From Desulfobulbaceae bacterium (GTDB lineage Bacteria > Desulfobacterota > Desulfobulbia > Desulfobulbales > Desulfobulbaceae), in assembly GCA_011322715.1 (NCBI GenBank), contig DRLX01000047.1, positions 1 to 16,128 of the forward strand: a stretch of 16,128 nt of DNA, written 5' to 3'. The position numbers and the translations under genes are program-made. Shown piece by piece: positions 1 to 6,905 of this stretch; the first letter of the stretch is position 1, and each line of letters begins with the position of its first letter. The notes beneath the pieces were generated by a model. That model was not told where the DNA came from, searched no databases, and saw only the letters and a list, made by a program, of their open reading frames with translations.

Positions 1-2
1 GT

Positions 3-209
3 GACTGTTGCGCACCCAAGCTGCTTGCCCATGCCGCCCGCCATCGTTTTGTGCCTGTCAGCCTTGCCGAGTTCTATTACGGCCGCGAAAATGCATCGGC
101 AACACGGGTGCATAAACATTTTTATCCGGCCTGCGAAGAGAAATGCGCTCCAATCCTCGGCACCATGCTCTGCGGCATTGGGGAAATAGTTGCACAGGAC
201 ACGATATGA
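3..209 (+). CDS. C-terminal end of an unrecognised cysteine-containing protein (partial, 5' end outside window)
   Basis: Reading from base 3 there is an open frame of 68 codons ending at TGA 207-209. It has no start in the window, so only the C-terminus is visible. The translation looks protein-like: it has a segment reading HRFVPVSLAEFYYGREN and a cysteine cluster (two adjacent Cys near the left edge, then Cys in YPACEEKC and in MLCGIGE). That spacing might suggest metal or disulfide chemistry, but I do not recognise the family. The TGA overlaps the ATG of the downstream pseudouridine synthase (ATGA, 206-209), the classic arrangement for translational coupling. The synthase's Shine-Dalgarno sequence lies inside this frame. 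The other two forward frames over this stretch read as shadow sequence: one is stopped early and the other has no family-like features. Assignment as real coding sequence is fairly sure; function is unknown. Confidence 0.6.
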   Translation, partial: DCCAPKLLAHAARHRFVPVSLAEFYYGRENASATRVHKHFYPACEEKCAPILGTMLCGIGEIVAQDTI

Positions 210-853
210 CCAAAAATGAATTACGGATCCGCCTGATCTATGTCGACGAGGATATCATCGTGGTCGACAAACCGGCCGGGTTGTTGGCTGTCCCCGGCCG
301 CGGTCCGGAGAATCAGGATTGCGTTGTCCGGCAGGCACGGGATTATTTTCCCGATGTTATAGAGCAACCGGCCGTGCATCGACTTGATATGGACACCTCG
401 GGTCTCATGGTGCTGGCACGTACCCGCAACGCCCATATCCATCTGTCGGAACAGTTTGCCCGCAGGAAGGTAAAAAAAAGATATAATGCAATTCTGGAAG
501 GCGTGATTGTCGAGGATGCGGGTGAGATAGAGCTTGCATTTCGTCTTGACCCGGACAATCGGCCGCATCAGGTCTATGACCCGGAACAGGGCAAGCTCGG
601 CATCACCAGGTGGTTTAAACTGGCCGTCCACCGGGGCCGGACCCGGGTTGAATTTATTCCCCTTACCGGCCGCACCCATCAGCTGCGGCTTCACGCCGCC
701 CATGAACTCGGTCTGGGCTGTCCGATTGTCGGCGACAGGCTCTACGGGCAGCGAAAACCAGGCGAACGCATGCTGCTGCACGCCCAGTATTTGCAATTTT
801 TCCATCCGACCACCGGGAAAAAGCTGGTTTTCCGTTCGGCCGTCCCTTTTTAG
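206..853 (+). CDS. rluA: RluA-family RNA pseudouridine synthase
   Basis: Isomerises uridine to pseudouridine in structured RNA in the cytoplasm. The protein is 215 aa, close to the length of E. coli RluA (219 aa, which modifies 23S rRNA U746 and tRNA U32). It lacks an N-terminal S4 domain, as RluA does and RluC/RluD do not. Visible motifs are DKPAGLLAVPGR (about residues 21-32), the catalytic motif HRLDMDTSG (58-66, with Asp61 as nucleophile), the KKRYNA strand, the C-terminal GRTHQLRLHA motif and a GDRLYG loop. The ATG at 206 is chosen because AGGA lies 6 nt upstream (196-199) and the family alignment begins there. An ATG at 143 in frame would add 21 residues unlike the family. The ATG overlaps the upstream gene's stop. 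The RluA subfamily is likely, but exact target sites cannot be read from sequence. Confidence 0.9.
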   Translation: MTKNELRIRLIYVDEDIIVVDKPAGLLAVPGRGPENQDCVVRQARDYFPDVIEQPAVHRLDMDTSGLMVLARTRNAHIHLSEQFARRKVKKRYNAILEGVIVEDAGEIELAFRLDPDNRPHQVYDPEQGKLGITRWFKLAVHRGRTRVEFIPLTGRTHQLRLHAAHELGLGCPIVGDRLYGQRKPGERMLLHAQYLQFFHPTTGKKLVFRSAVPF

Positions 854-906
854 AGAATTTTTTGGGCAGGCTTGATAGAGAAAAAAAACGGATGCCGGGA
901 CAATGC

Positions 907-935
907 ATTATTGATGGATCAATGAATTATTTTTT
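907..935 (+). terminator. Weak AT-rich hairpin plus T-run after rluA
   Basis: ATTGAT (910-915) and ATCAAT (918-923) form a short stem with a two-base loop, extended slightly by flanking T-A and T-G pairs. It is followed closely by a T-run (931-935). It lies 54 bp after the rluA stop. The stem is AT-rich and weak, so this is only a candidate intrinsic terminator. Confidence 0.25.
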
Positions 936-965
936 CTACGATATAATGTTTTTCCAGCAATATTT

Positions 966-1033
966 TTCCTGATTACCACTAAAGCCCAGCAAAGCTGTAT
1001 CCTTTGCTCCTGAAGATTGATGATAATCAGGAT
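966..1033. repeat. Short palindromic intergenic element, copy 1 (between convergent genes)
   Basis: CCTGATTA (968-975) pairs with TAATCAGG (1024-1031). Imperfect pairing continues inward (CTGATTACCACTAAAGCCCAG against CTGATTATCATCAATC read from the other strand), so the whole 66-68 bp can fold on itself. Bases 969-1002 match the right arm of the larger element at 11575-11608 on the opposite strand at about 28 of 34 positions, which makes this a dispersed family and not a chance palindrome. Lying between converging rluA and glgX, it could act as a bidirectional terminator or RNA-stabilising structure. No transposase is associated. Confidence 0.6.
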
Positions 1034-1096
1034 ATTGTTTGTACCTCGTTGCAGGGTTTGTAGCCAAGGAATTTCACCTGTCCACTTACGTTTTTT

Positions 1097-3187
1097 TTAT
1101 GCTCTGCTCTCCAAAACCATGACGCTGCGGGGAGCGACCGGGACGGTTCGTTTTCGGATCGGTTCCTGTAGCCGGGGTTCGATGATGTCCCCAGGCGAAT
1201 CGGCAGCCGTGTTCACGCTGAGATGCCAGTCGCGGGTTGCAAGTTTCGGCAGGTAGAGTCGCTGGGATTCCGGTGCCATATTAAAGATCAGGTGCAGGTC
1301 TTCTTCATCTGGCTCCACCCGGCTCAGGGTACAGGCCAGCAGCCGGGCATCGGGATCATGCCACTGTGGTTGCCGCAGCTTTTTTCCATGCCAGACAATG
1401 TCCGGCATGTTGGACACCGGCAGAATATTACCGGTAAGAAACCGGTTCCGTCTCAGGGCCGGATGGCGTTTGCGTAACCCGATCATCTCCCTGGTAAAGC
1501 GGAATACCTCCCTATTCTTTTCCGGCAGGCCCCAGTCAAACCAGCTCAAAAAATTGTCCTGGCAGTAGCAGTTGTTGTTGCCTTTTTGTGTGCGCAATAC
1601 CTCATCGCCCATGGCGAGCATGGGCACGCCCTGGCTGAGCAGGAGGATGGCGATGAAATTTTTCACCATCCGAAGCCGCAGAGCCAGGATGTCCGGGTCA
1701 TCGGTTTCGCCCTCCACCCCACAGTTAACGCTGTAATTATGGTCTTCACCATCCCGGTTGTCCTCGCCGTTTTCCTGGTTGTGCTTGTTGCTGTAACTGA
1801 CAAGATCATACAGGGTGAAGCCGTCGTGGCAGGTGATGAAGTTAATCGAATTGGTCGGCAAGCGGCCGGAACTCTGGTACAGATCACTGGAGCCGGTCAG
1901 GCGGGTGGCGAACTCGGCGATCAATCCCTTGTCGCCACGAACAAACTGGCGCACCAGGTCCCGATAGCGGCCGTTCCATTCCGCCCATCGGTAGCCGGGA
2001 AAACCGCCTACCTGGTAGAGACCTCCTGCGTCCCAGGCCTCGGCAATAAGACGTGTGTGGGCCAGGATGTCGGAAAATTCAATGTTCCAGACCACCGGCG
2101 CGTGGTACATGGGCTTGCCGTCCTCGCCCCGGGCCATGATGGAGGCCAGGTCAAAACGGAACCCGTCCACATGAAATTCCCGCACCCAGTATTCCAGGGA
2201 CTCGACAATGAAACGGGTCACCAGGGGATGGTTGCAGTTGACGGTGTTGCCGCAGCCGCTGAAATTTTTATACCTGCGCAGGTCATCCTTTTCAAGATGG
2301 TAGAAGGCACGGTTCATCATCCCTTTGAAGTTGATGACGGCGCCGTCGGCGCCGCCCTCGGCGGTATGATTATAGACCACATCGAGGATGACGCTGATGC
2401 CCGCCCGGTGCAGGGCCTTGACCATGTCCCGGAATTCGTTACGATGACTGCCGCTCAGGGGGCGCACACAATAGCCGGGATGGGGACTGAAAAAGGAATG
2501 GGTGGCATAACCCCAGTAATTTTTTAACCCCCGGTCCCGGACTTGGTCCGGCACGTCCTGTTCATCAAAGGCCATGACCGGCATGAGCTCAACCGCGTTA
2601 ATACCGAGTTCCAGCAGATAGGGTATTTTTTCAATGATACCTGAAAAGGTGCCGGGATGGGTGACCCCGGCGTTGGGATGACGGGTGAAACCGCCCACAT
2701 GGAGCTCGTAAATGATTTCCTGTGTACATGGCCGGCGTATGGGTTTGTCGCCCTGCCAGTCATAGTCATTTTCCGGTAGCGCCAGGGCCCGCATGGAGGG
2801 GCCGTTTTGTGGCGATCCCGCGTCCCGGTTATGGGGTCGCTGCCAGAGAACATCGGTCGTTGCCCTGGACCAGGGATCCAGCAGTTCGATGTCCGGGTCA
2901 AACCGGTATCCTCGGGCCGGATTGTCCGGTCCGTCCACCTTCCAGGTATAGGCCACGGTTTTCCTGCCCGTTAATTCCTTGACAAAGACGTGCCAGAAGA
3001 AAAAAGATCGGTTGGTTTCCGGATCAAGGTCGATGATCTGGAAGGGGCGCCTGCTGTCGGGCCGCCGGTACAGGAGCAGCTGCATGCGGGTGGCGTGCCG
3101 GGAGAAAACACAGAAATTTATTCCCGTCTCCGATACTGTGGTGCCCACCGGGTAGCGATGGCCGGGTTCTACTGGATAAGGATGCAT
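1097..3187 (-). CDS. glgX: Glycogen debranching enzyme, GlgX/isoamylase type (GH13)
   Basis: Hydrolyses alpha-1,6 branch linkages of glycogen or limit dextrins in the cytoplasm. The product is 696 aa, typical of GlgX/TreX enzymes (about 650-720). An N-terminal CBM48-like beta-sandwich covers roughly residues 8-100, starting with the GTTVSETGINFCVFS segment. The GH13 barrel follows: HVGGFTRHPNAGV (164-176), DVVYNHTAEG (269-278), DGFRFDLAS with nucleophile Asp346, IAEAWDAGG with acid/base Glu383, and ITCHDGFTLYD with His454-Asp455. A C-terminal beta domain closes the protein. The ATG at 3187 is preceded by AAGGA at 5 nt spacing. It converges on rluA and sits 209 bp after the CARDB gene. No other glycogen gene is in the window, so it is either an isolated copy or at the edge of a glg group. 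Family is near certain; GlgX versus TreX cannot be separated here. Confidence 0.93.
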   Translation of the reverse strand: MHPYPVEPGHRYPVGTTVSETGINFCVFSRHATRMQLLLYRRPDSRRPFQIIDLDPETNRSFFFWHVFVKELTGRKTVAYTWKVDGPDNPARGYRFDPDIELLDPWSRATTDVLWQRPHNRDAGSPQNGPSMRALALPENDYDWQGDKPIRRPCTQEIIYELHVGGFTRHPNAGVTHPGTFSGIIEKIPYLLELGINAVELMPVMAFDEQDVPDQVRDRGLKNYWGYATHSFFSPHPGYCVRPLSGSHRNEFRDMVKALHRAGISVILDVVYNHTAEGGADGAVINFKGMMNRAFYHLEKDDLRRYKNFSGCGNTVNCNHPLVTRFIVESLEYWVREFHVDGFRFDLASIMARGEDGKPMYHAPVVWNIEFSDILAHTRLIAEAWDAGGLYQVGGFPGYRWAEWNGRYRDLVRQFVRGDKGLIAEFATRLTGSSDLYQSSGRLPTNSINFITCHDGFTLYDLVSYSNKHNQENGEDNRDGEDHNYSVNCGVEGETDDPDILALRLRMVKNFIAILLLSQGVPMLAMGDEVLRTQKGNNNCYCQDNFLSWFDWGLPEKNREVFRFTREMIGLRKRHPALRRNRFLTGNILPVSNMPDIVWHGKKLRQPQWHDPDARLLACTLSRVEPDEEDLHLIFNMAPESQRLYLPKLATRDWHLSVNTAADSPGDIIEPRLQEPIRKRTVPVAPRSVMVLESRA

Positions 3188-3250
3188 ACGGATCCTTGCA
3201 GGGTCTGGGTGGGAGAATTTTTAGTGGTAAATTCACTGGAAAAATGTTTT

Positions 3251-3310
3251 CCACAGGCAGATATTCTGCCGTGGATAAAGACAGTCTAACGCCAACCGCC
3301 TGCGGTAGGC
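3251..3310 (-). other. Two hairpins in the CARDB-glgX gap
   Basis: The 209-bp gap between the CARDB stop and the glgX start holds two dyads. At 3251-3274 CCAC-GGCAGA pairs with TCTGCC-GTGG with one bulged A. At 3291-3310 a 9-bp stem with one mismatch closes on a CT loop. On the minus strand the first hairpin is followed by AAAACATTTTT, a poor terminator tail. They may terminate or attenuate read-through into glgX, or be transcript-processing structures. No convincing promoter for glgX was identified. Confidence 0.3.
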
Positions 3311-3322
3311 AAGGATAATGAG

Positions 3323-3364
3323 AAAAAAGCTTGTTTCGTGCCGTCCCTGCCGGCAACAGGGACG
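3323..3364 (-). terminator. Possible terminator after the CARDB gene
   Basis: CGTCCCTG (3342-3349) and CAGGGACG (3357-3364) form a perfect 8-bp stem with a 7-nt loop, 32 bp beyond the CARDB stop. On the minus strand a six-T run follows, but only after 13 intervening bases (3323-3328), longer than in standard intrinsic terminators. Termination here is plausible but not firm. Confidence 0.3.
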
Positions 3365-3396
3365 ACGTCGGCTGAAAATTACATCCGCATGCCGGT

Positions 3397-3942
3397 TCAC
3401 GGGCAGTGCAGAACAGCGGTCTTTGTATTGTTATGTTCATTACTCTCTTTGATCCTGCCGCCGCCGGAGACAGGAAGATCCACCTCAACCCTGACCTTAA
3501 CGGTTCCCCGGCAGGTGAGGTTCCCCGGAGCTTCCGCCGAGATCGTGCCGCCCGGCTTCATTAACTTCCCTGTCCGGTCCAGATAGCTGAGCATATAGCC
3601 GTTATTACCCTGCCCTGCTATGGGACCGGTGGTGTAATTGTTGCTGCCTTTCAGATAGGTGAGGTAAAAGCGCATATCAGCTTTGTTGAATTCTTTTTCA
3701 GGAAGCGGCCCGCCGACATTTTTAATGTCGGCCCATACCCCCAGGCTTCCCATGTGCGTTTTGCTGTAAATGTGGGTGATAACCAGGTCCGGGAGTTTGA
3801 CGATCCTGGGGATGTGCCTTGGGATGTTGCCGGGAATTCTTTTTCCTTGGTAAACATTGTTTTTCCCCAGGCAAGGCCCTGTTGCCGGCAGGAAAATCGA
3901 GAGCAGAAGACAACCGGTAAGCAGAAAACATTTCTTTTTCAT
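3397..3942 (-). CDS. Exported CARDB-domain protein
   Basis: A 181-aa protein with an N-terminal export signal (MKKKCFLLTGCLLLSIFLPA, then TGPCLG). The cysteine context is not a good lipobox, so a cleaved type I signal is preferred over a lipoprotein. After a short linker, residues about 50-178 match the CARDB (cell-adhesion-related) beta-sandwich: LPDLVITHI, WADIKNVGG, PGGTISAEAPGNLTCRG, VKVRVEVDL, and the terminal signature KESNEHNN. Two cysteines (in LTCRG and LHCP) could form a disulfide. The start at 3942 has a perfect AGGAGG at 3949-3954 with 6-nt spacing. The frame also runs upstream to a GTG at 4140, but that extension lacks a signal peptide. Its ATG overlaps the stop of a possible 62-codon upstream frame (ATGA). 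Such domains usually act in surface or extracellular binding; the ligand is unknown. Confidence 0.8.
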   Translation of the reverse strand: MKKKCFLLTGCLLLSIFLPATGPCLGKNNVYQGKRIPGNIPRHIPRIVKLPDLVITHIYSKTHMGSLGVWADIKNVGGPLPEKEFNKADMRFYLTYLKGSNNYTTGPIAGQGNNGYMLSYLDRTGKLMKPGGTISAEAPGNLTCRGTVKVRVEVDLPVSGGGRIKESNEHNNTKTAVLHCP

Positions 3943-4127
3943 TGTGAACCTCCTCTTTGTTTGAATGGAATTCCGTGATCGGAGTTGACGGCGGATATAC
4001 GTGTTGTCCTGTGCGCTGCCTGCATCCTGATGTTGGCCACAAGGCAGAAACAGGAAAAAAGCAGCCCCATGATGACGGTGATAAAGGTTATCTTCAGTAA
4101 GCTGTTCCAGCTGTTTCGTCTGTTCAT
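3939..4127 (-). CDS. Possible 62-aa single-pass membrane peptide coupled to the CARDB gene
   Basis: A short frame from ATG 4127 to TGA 3939-3941 encodes a basic N-terminus (MNRRNSWNSLLK), one hydrophobic segment (about residues 10-32, including ITFITVIMGLLFSCFCLVAN) and a polar tail. Its stop overlaps the ATG of the CARDB gene as ATGA, and its last codons carry the AGGAGG used by that gene, as in translationally coupled pairs. A GGGGGA tract lies a few bases before the ATG, so the ribosome site is weak. I do not recognise a family, and the length and hydrophobicity could arise by chance. The coupling geometry is the main reason to list it. Confidence 0.35.
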   Translation of the reverse strand: MNRRNSWNSLLKITFITVIMGLLFSCFCLVANIRMQAAHRTTRISAVNSDHGIPFKQRGGSQ

Positions 4128-4302
4128 GGATTTCCCCCACCTTGAAGCATGCGCCAGGATAGCGCCCGGAATGGAAAAAAATCTGTCGTTCTTGTTAATG
4201 AGTGCCGGGGACAGGGAAAAAGGTTCAAAAAAAATCAGTAACCGCAGAATTCGGAAAAATCAGGTTGGATGAATCGACTTGTGTATGGATCATCACTGAT
4301 GA

Positions 4303-4335
4303 ACACGGATAAACAAAATTCGTGTTTATCCGTGT
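4303..4335. repeat. ATCCGTG-type palindromic repeat hairpin
   Basis: ACACGGATAAACA (4303-4315) and TGTTTATCCGTGT (4323-4335) pair perfectly over 13 bp around a 7-nt loop. Weaker matches extend outward to 4297 and 4342. The ATCCGTGT/ATTCGTGG wording is of a kind that recurs in intergenic DNA of many environmental bacteria (from memory, not checked). On RNA it would be a strong hairpin but lacks a T-run. It is most likely a dispersed non-coding repeat. Confidence 0.6.
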
Positions 4336-4521
4336 CCATTCGTGGTTTGGTCTCTTTGGATCGTAGAAGGATTCCAAAGTAGAGATAATTGGAAACAATA
4401 ATGAATTTTTTCAGGCAATCACTCAGGGCAGGCATGGGACAGCTCCACCCATTATGCGGAATTGTTTCGTGGGGGAGGATGCGTTTGCCTATTACAGGAC
4501 ATTGACGCAAAGGAGGGATGG

Positions 4522-4547
4522 CCGGGGGCATCATGGGATGCCCCCGG
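4522..4547. repeat. Perfect 11-bp GC-rich hairpin downstream of the RCC1 gene
   Basis: CCGGGGGCATC (4522-4532) pairs with GATGCCCCCGG (4537-4547) around the tetraloop ATGG. It lies about 60 bp beyond the RCC1 stop on the transcribed strand. No T-run follows in either direction, so it may protect the 3' end, serve in factor-assisted termination, or be a dispersed repeat. Confidence 0.5.
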
Positions 4548-4576
4548 ATCTGATGAGAGGAGGATAGACAAACGAG

Positions 4577-4593
4577 TGCAGGCCGGGCCTGCA
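4577..4593 (-). terminator. Candidate terminator of the RCC1 operon
   Basis: TGCAGGCCGGGCCTGCA forms a 7-bp stem with a CGG/CCG loop, starting 14 bp after the RCC1 stop. On the minus strand it is followed by CTCGTTTGTCTAT, which is only partly T-rich. In the plus direction the tail reads TCCAGGTTTTT. Termination here is likely but not canonical. Confidence 0.4.
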
Positions 4594-4607
4594 TCCAGGT
4601 TTTTGTA

Positions 4608-6863
4608 TTATTTTGCCGAGTGGCTGGTCATGGCCGGCAGGAACATGGGCCAAGGGAAAGGTTTATTGCTGATATCAGGAGCACTGATACGCTCGGGCAC
4701 AAACTGCCATGCAGTTCCATCGCCCAATTGACCTAATTCGTTATTGCCCCACGCCCAGAGAGTGCCGTCGGTTTTAATGGCGAGGGTATGGCTGTCCCCA
4801 GCAGTGACCATCGCCCAATCGTTGTCGGTTCCAATCTGCTCAGGACTGTGCATTTCGACTGTTGTGCCGTCTCCCAATTGACCGGACCAATTATCTCCCC
4901 AGCCCCATAGTGTTCCGTTGGTTTTAATGGCCATTGTATGGAAACCTCCGGCTGAAACAGCAGCCCAATCGTTGTCGGTTCCAATCTTCTCAGGACTGTT
5001 GTTGTTGCTCGTCGTCCCATCACCTAACCGGCCGTAGTGATTGTTTCCCCATGCCCAGAGTGTGCCATCGGTTTTGATGGCCATTGTGTGGACAGCTCCG
5101 GCTGAAACAGCAGCCCAATCGTTGTCGGTTCCAATCTTCTCAGGACTGTTTTTGTTATTCGTCGTCCCATCACCTAACTGGCCGGAGTAATTTGCTCCCC
5201 ACGCCCAAAGTGTGCCGTCGGTTTTAATGGCCATTGTGTGGAAACGTCCTGACGAAACCATTTGCCAGTCTGTGTCGGATCCAATTTTTTCCGGGCTGTA
5301 GTGCCCCTCTGTTGTCCCGTCGCCAAGTTGACCTGCGTAGTTTTGTCCCCAGGTATAGAGCGTTCCATCAGTTTTAATGGCAACTGTATAGCCTTCTCCA
5401 GCAGTGACCATTTGCCAGTCTGTGTCGGATCCAATTTTTTCCGGGCTGTAGTGTCCATCTGTTGTCCCGTCCCCAAGTTGACCAGCATAATTTCGCCCCC
5501 ATGCCCAGAGTGTTTTATCGATTTTGATGGCAAGAGCATGGTCATCACCGGTGGTAACAGTGCTCGATGTGTAGTCTGAGCCTATTTGTACAGGATTTTT
5601 TTTGTTGATAGCGGTTCCATCACCTAATTCACCGGATTCATTTGCCCCCCATGCCCAAAGCGTTCCGTCGATTTTGACGGCGAAAGTACGATATGATCCG
5701 GCAATACAACTTCTCCAATTGGTATCAGTTCCGGCCTGTATGGGCCGGTGTATGCCGGCTGTTCCATCACCTAATTGACCATGTCCGTTACCGCCCCAGG
5801 TGTAGAGCGAACCATCGCTTTTGACGGCAACCGTATGGACCTCTCCAGCAGCGACCAGCGCCCAATCGTTCTCGTTTCCAATTTGTGTCGGTGGTGGTGG
5901 ATTTTTGTCGTCAGCGATTCCGGTTGTTCCATTTCCTAATTGACCATACTCATTATCTCCTCCCCACGACCAGAGTGTTCCGTCCGTCTTGGTGGCAATA
6001 ATGTGTGTCATTCCCGTGGCTACAGCTTTCCAATGGCTATCATTGCCAATCCGTACAGGACTTTGCTTTCCGATAGTTGTCCCGTCGCCAAGTTGACCAG
6101 AATAATTTCGTCCCCAACCCCAGAGTGTGCCATCGGTTTTGATCGCAATAGTGGTAAATCGAAGCGTGGCCACAGAGGCCCAATTGTTCTCGGTTCCAAT
6201 CCGTACAGGAGTGTATTCGCCGGTAGTTGTTCCATTACCCAGTTGGCCCTCACTGTTATCTCCCCACGCCCAGAGTGTACCATCGGATTTAATGGCAACA
6301 GTGTAATCTTCTCCGGCAGATATCTTGGTCCAGTGGTTATCATTGCCAATCTGTACAGGACTGTCCTGTTCGTCTGTTGTGCCGTCTCCCAATTGACCGT
6401 AGCCATTATCTCCCCACGCCCAGAGTGTACCGTCGGTTTTGATGGCAACGGTGTGTACCTCTCCTGCGGAAACTGTTTTCCATGTGTCGGCGCCAATCTG
6501 TGTTGGAGTGAACTTGATGTCTGTTGTTCCATCGCCTAAATTTCCGTACCCATTATCTCCCCATGCCCAGAGTGTGCCATCGGTTTTGATGGCCATGGTG
6601 TATTCGTATCCTGCGGCAACTGTTTTCCAGTTGTTGTCGCTTCCAATCTTTGTGGGACTGTCTTTTTCGACTGTTGTTCCGTCTCCCAATTGGCTGTACC
6701 TATTATTTCCCCATCCCCAGAGTGTGCCGTCATTTTGGATACCAACCGTATGCAAGGCACCAGCGGAGATTTGGATAAAGTGTGCTGCCAGAGAATTTTT
6801 TGGTACTGTGCACATAAAAAGGACAAGTATTGAGAGGGCGAGATATGATTTAGTACTGTTCAT
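4608..6863 (-). CDS. Exported RCC1-repeat (beta-propeller) protein with 14 blades
   Basis: A 751-aa protein with a signal peptide (about residues 1-27, ending KNSLAA). Fourteen tandem repeats of about 50 residues fill almost the whole protein, each resembling HTVAIKTDGTLWAWGDN, then GQLGDGTT, SPVQIG and a closing Trp. This is the RCC1/ATS1 propeller repeat. Seven repeats close one propeller, so 14 predicts two. A short tail (about 24 residues) follows with no visible anchor or sorting domain. The chosen ATG (6863) has AAGGA at 9-nt spacing and begins the signal peptide; the frame extends 11 codons further upstream without a good site. It follows the 70-aa exported protein by 42 bp and probably shares its sigma-54 promoter. 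Bacterial RCC1 proteins are usually extracellular or surface binding modules; the partner is unknown. There is no evidence for nucleotide-exchange activity. Confidence 0.88.
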   Translation of the reverse strand: MNSTKSYLALSILVLFMCTVPKNSLAAHFIQISAGALHTVGIQNDGTLWGWGNNRYSQLGDGTTVEKDSPTKIGSDNNWKTVAAGYEYTMAIKTDGTLWAWGDNGYGNLGDGTTDIKFTPTQIGADTWKTVSAGEVHTVAIKTDGTLWAWGDNGYGQLGDGTTDEQDSPVQIGNDNHWTKISAGEDYTVAIKSDGTLWAWGDNSEGQLGNGTTTGEYTPVRIGTENNWASVATLRFTTIAIKTDGTLWGWGRNYSGQLGDGTTIGKQSPVRIGNDSHWKAVATGMTHIIATKTDGTLWSWGGDNEYGQLGNGTTGIADDKNPPPPTQIGNENDWALVAAGEVHTVAVKSDGSLYTWGGNGHGQLGDGTAGIHRPIQAGTDTNWRSCIAGSYRTFAVKIDGTLWAWGANESGELGDGTAINKKNPVQIGSDYTSSTVTTGDDHALAIKIDKTLWAWGRNYAGQLGDGTTDGHYSPEKIGSDTDWQMVTAGEGYTVAIKTDGTLYTWGQNYAGQLGDGTTEGHYSPEKIGSDTDWQMVSSGRFHTMAIKTDGTLWAWGANYSGQLGDGTTNNKNSPEKIGTDNDWAAVSAGAVHTMAIKTDGTLWAWGNNHYGRLGDGTTSNNNSPEKIGTDNDWAAVSAGGFHTMAIKTNGTLWGWGDNWSGQLGDGTTVEMHSPEQIGTDNDWAMVTAGDSHTLAIKTDGTLWAWGNNELGQLGDGTAWQFVPERISAPDISNKPFPWPMFLPAMTSHSAK
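4683..6782 (-). repeat. 14 tandem ~150-bp repeats encoding the RCC1 blades
   Basis: The coding repeat has a period of 150 bp, with a few units a codon or more shorter or longer. Adjacent units share long exact matches at an offset of exactly 150: 4946-5000 equals 5096-5150 (55 bp), and 5257-5303 equals 5407-5453 (47 bp). Units toward the C-terminus are most alike, pointing to recent duplication or gene conversion there. The 2,100-bp block equals 14 units. Confidence 0.85.
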
Positions 6864-6905
6864 GTTATCTTTTCCTTGTAGTTTTTTGTCCACCAACGGT
6901 GGGCC

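Larger units (their letters stand above)
4141..4607. other. 467-bp intergenic region with no convincing gene
   Basis: It lies between the RCC1 gene's stop and the small frame upstream of the CARDB gene. The minus-strand open frame at 4235-4594 shows no family features and part of it is only the translation of a palindromic repeat. The region holds that repeat hairpin (4303-4335) and two GC-rich hairpins near the RCC1 end (4522-4547 and 4577-4593). Any promoter for the CARDB pair should lie at about 4130-4300, but no clear sigma-70 or sigma-54 sequence was found. Confidence 0.6.

Noticed and set aside
143..205. Upstream ATG extension of rluA
   Set aside because: It adds 21 residues not fitting the family and overlaps the upstream gene. 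The ATG at 206 has AGGA at correct spacing.
1586..2527. A 313-codon plus-strand open frame opposite glgX
   Set aside because: It lies entirely antisense to a GH13 enzyme with all catalytic motifs. Its translation shows no family features and it reflects codon bias of the real gene.
4235..4594. A 119-codon minus-strand open frame in the intergenic region
   Set aside because: It reads through a GC hairpin and the ATCCGTG palindrome. The segment reading MDTDKHEFCLSVFIS is a typical artefactual translation of that repeat, with no Shine-Dalgarno sequence.
4683..6782. Regular direct repeats considered as a CRISPR array or satellite
   Set aside because: The unit is 150 bp, divergent, in frame and encodes RCC1 blades. 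There is no short repeat and spacer pattern.
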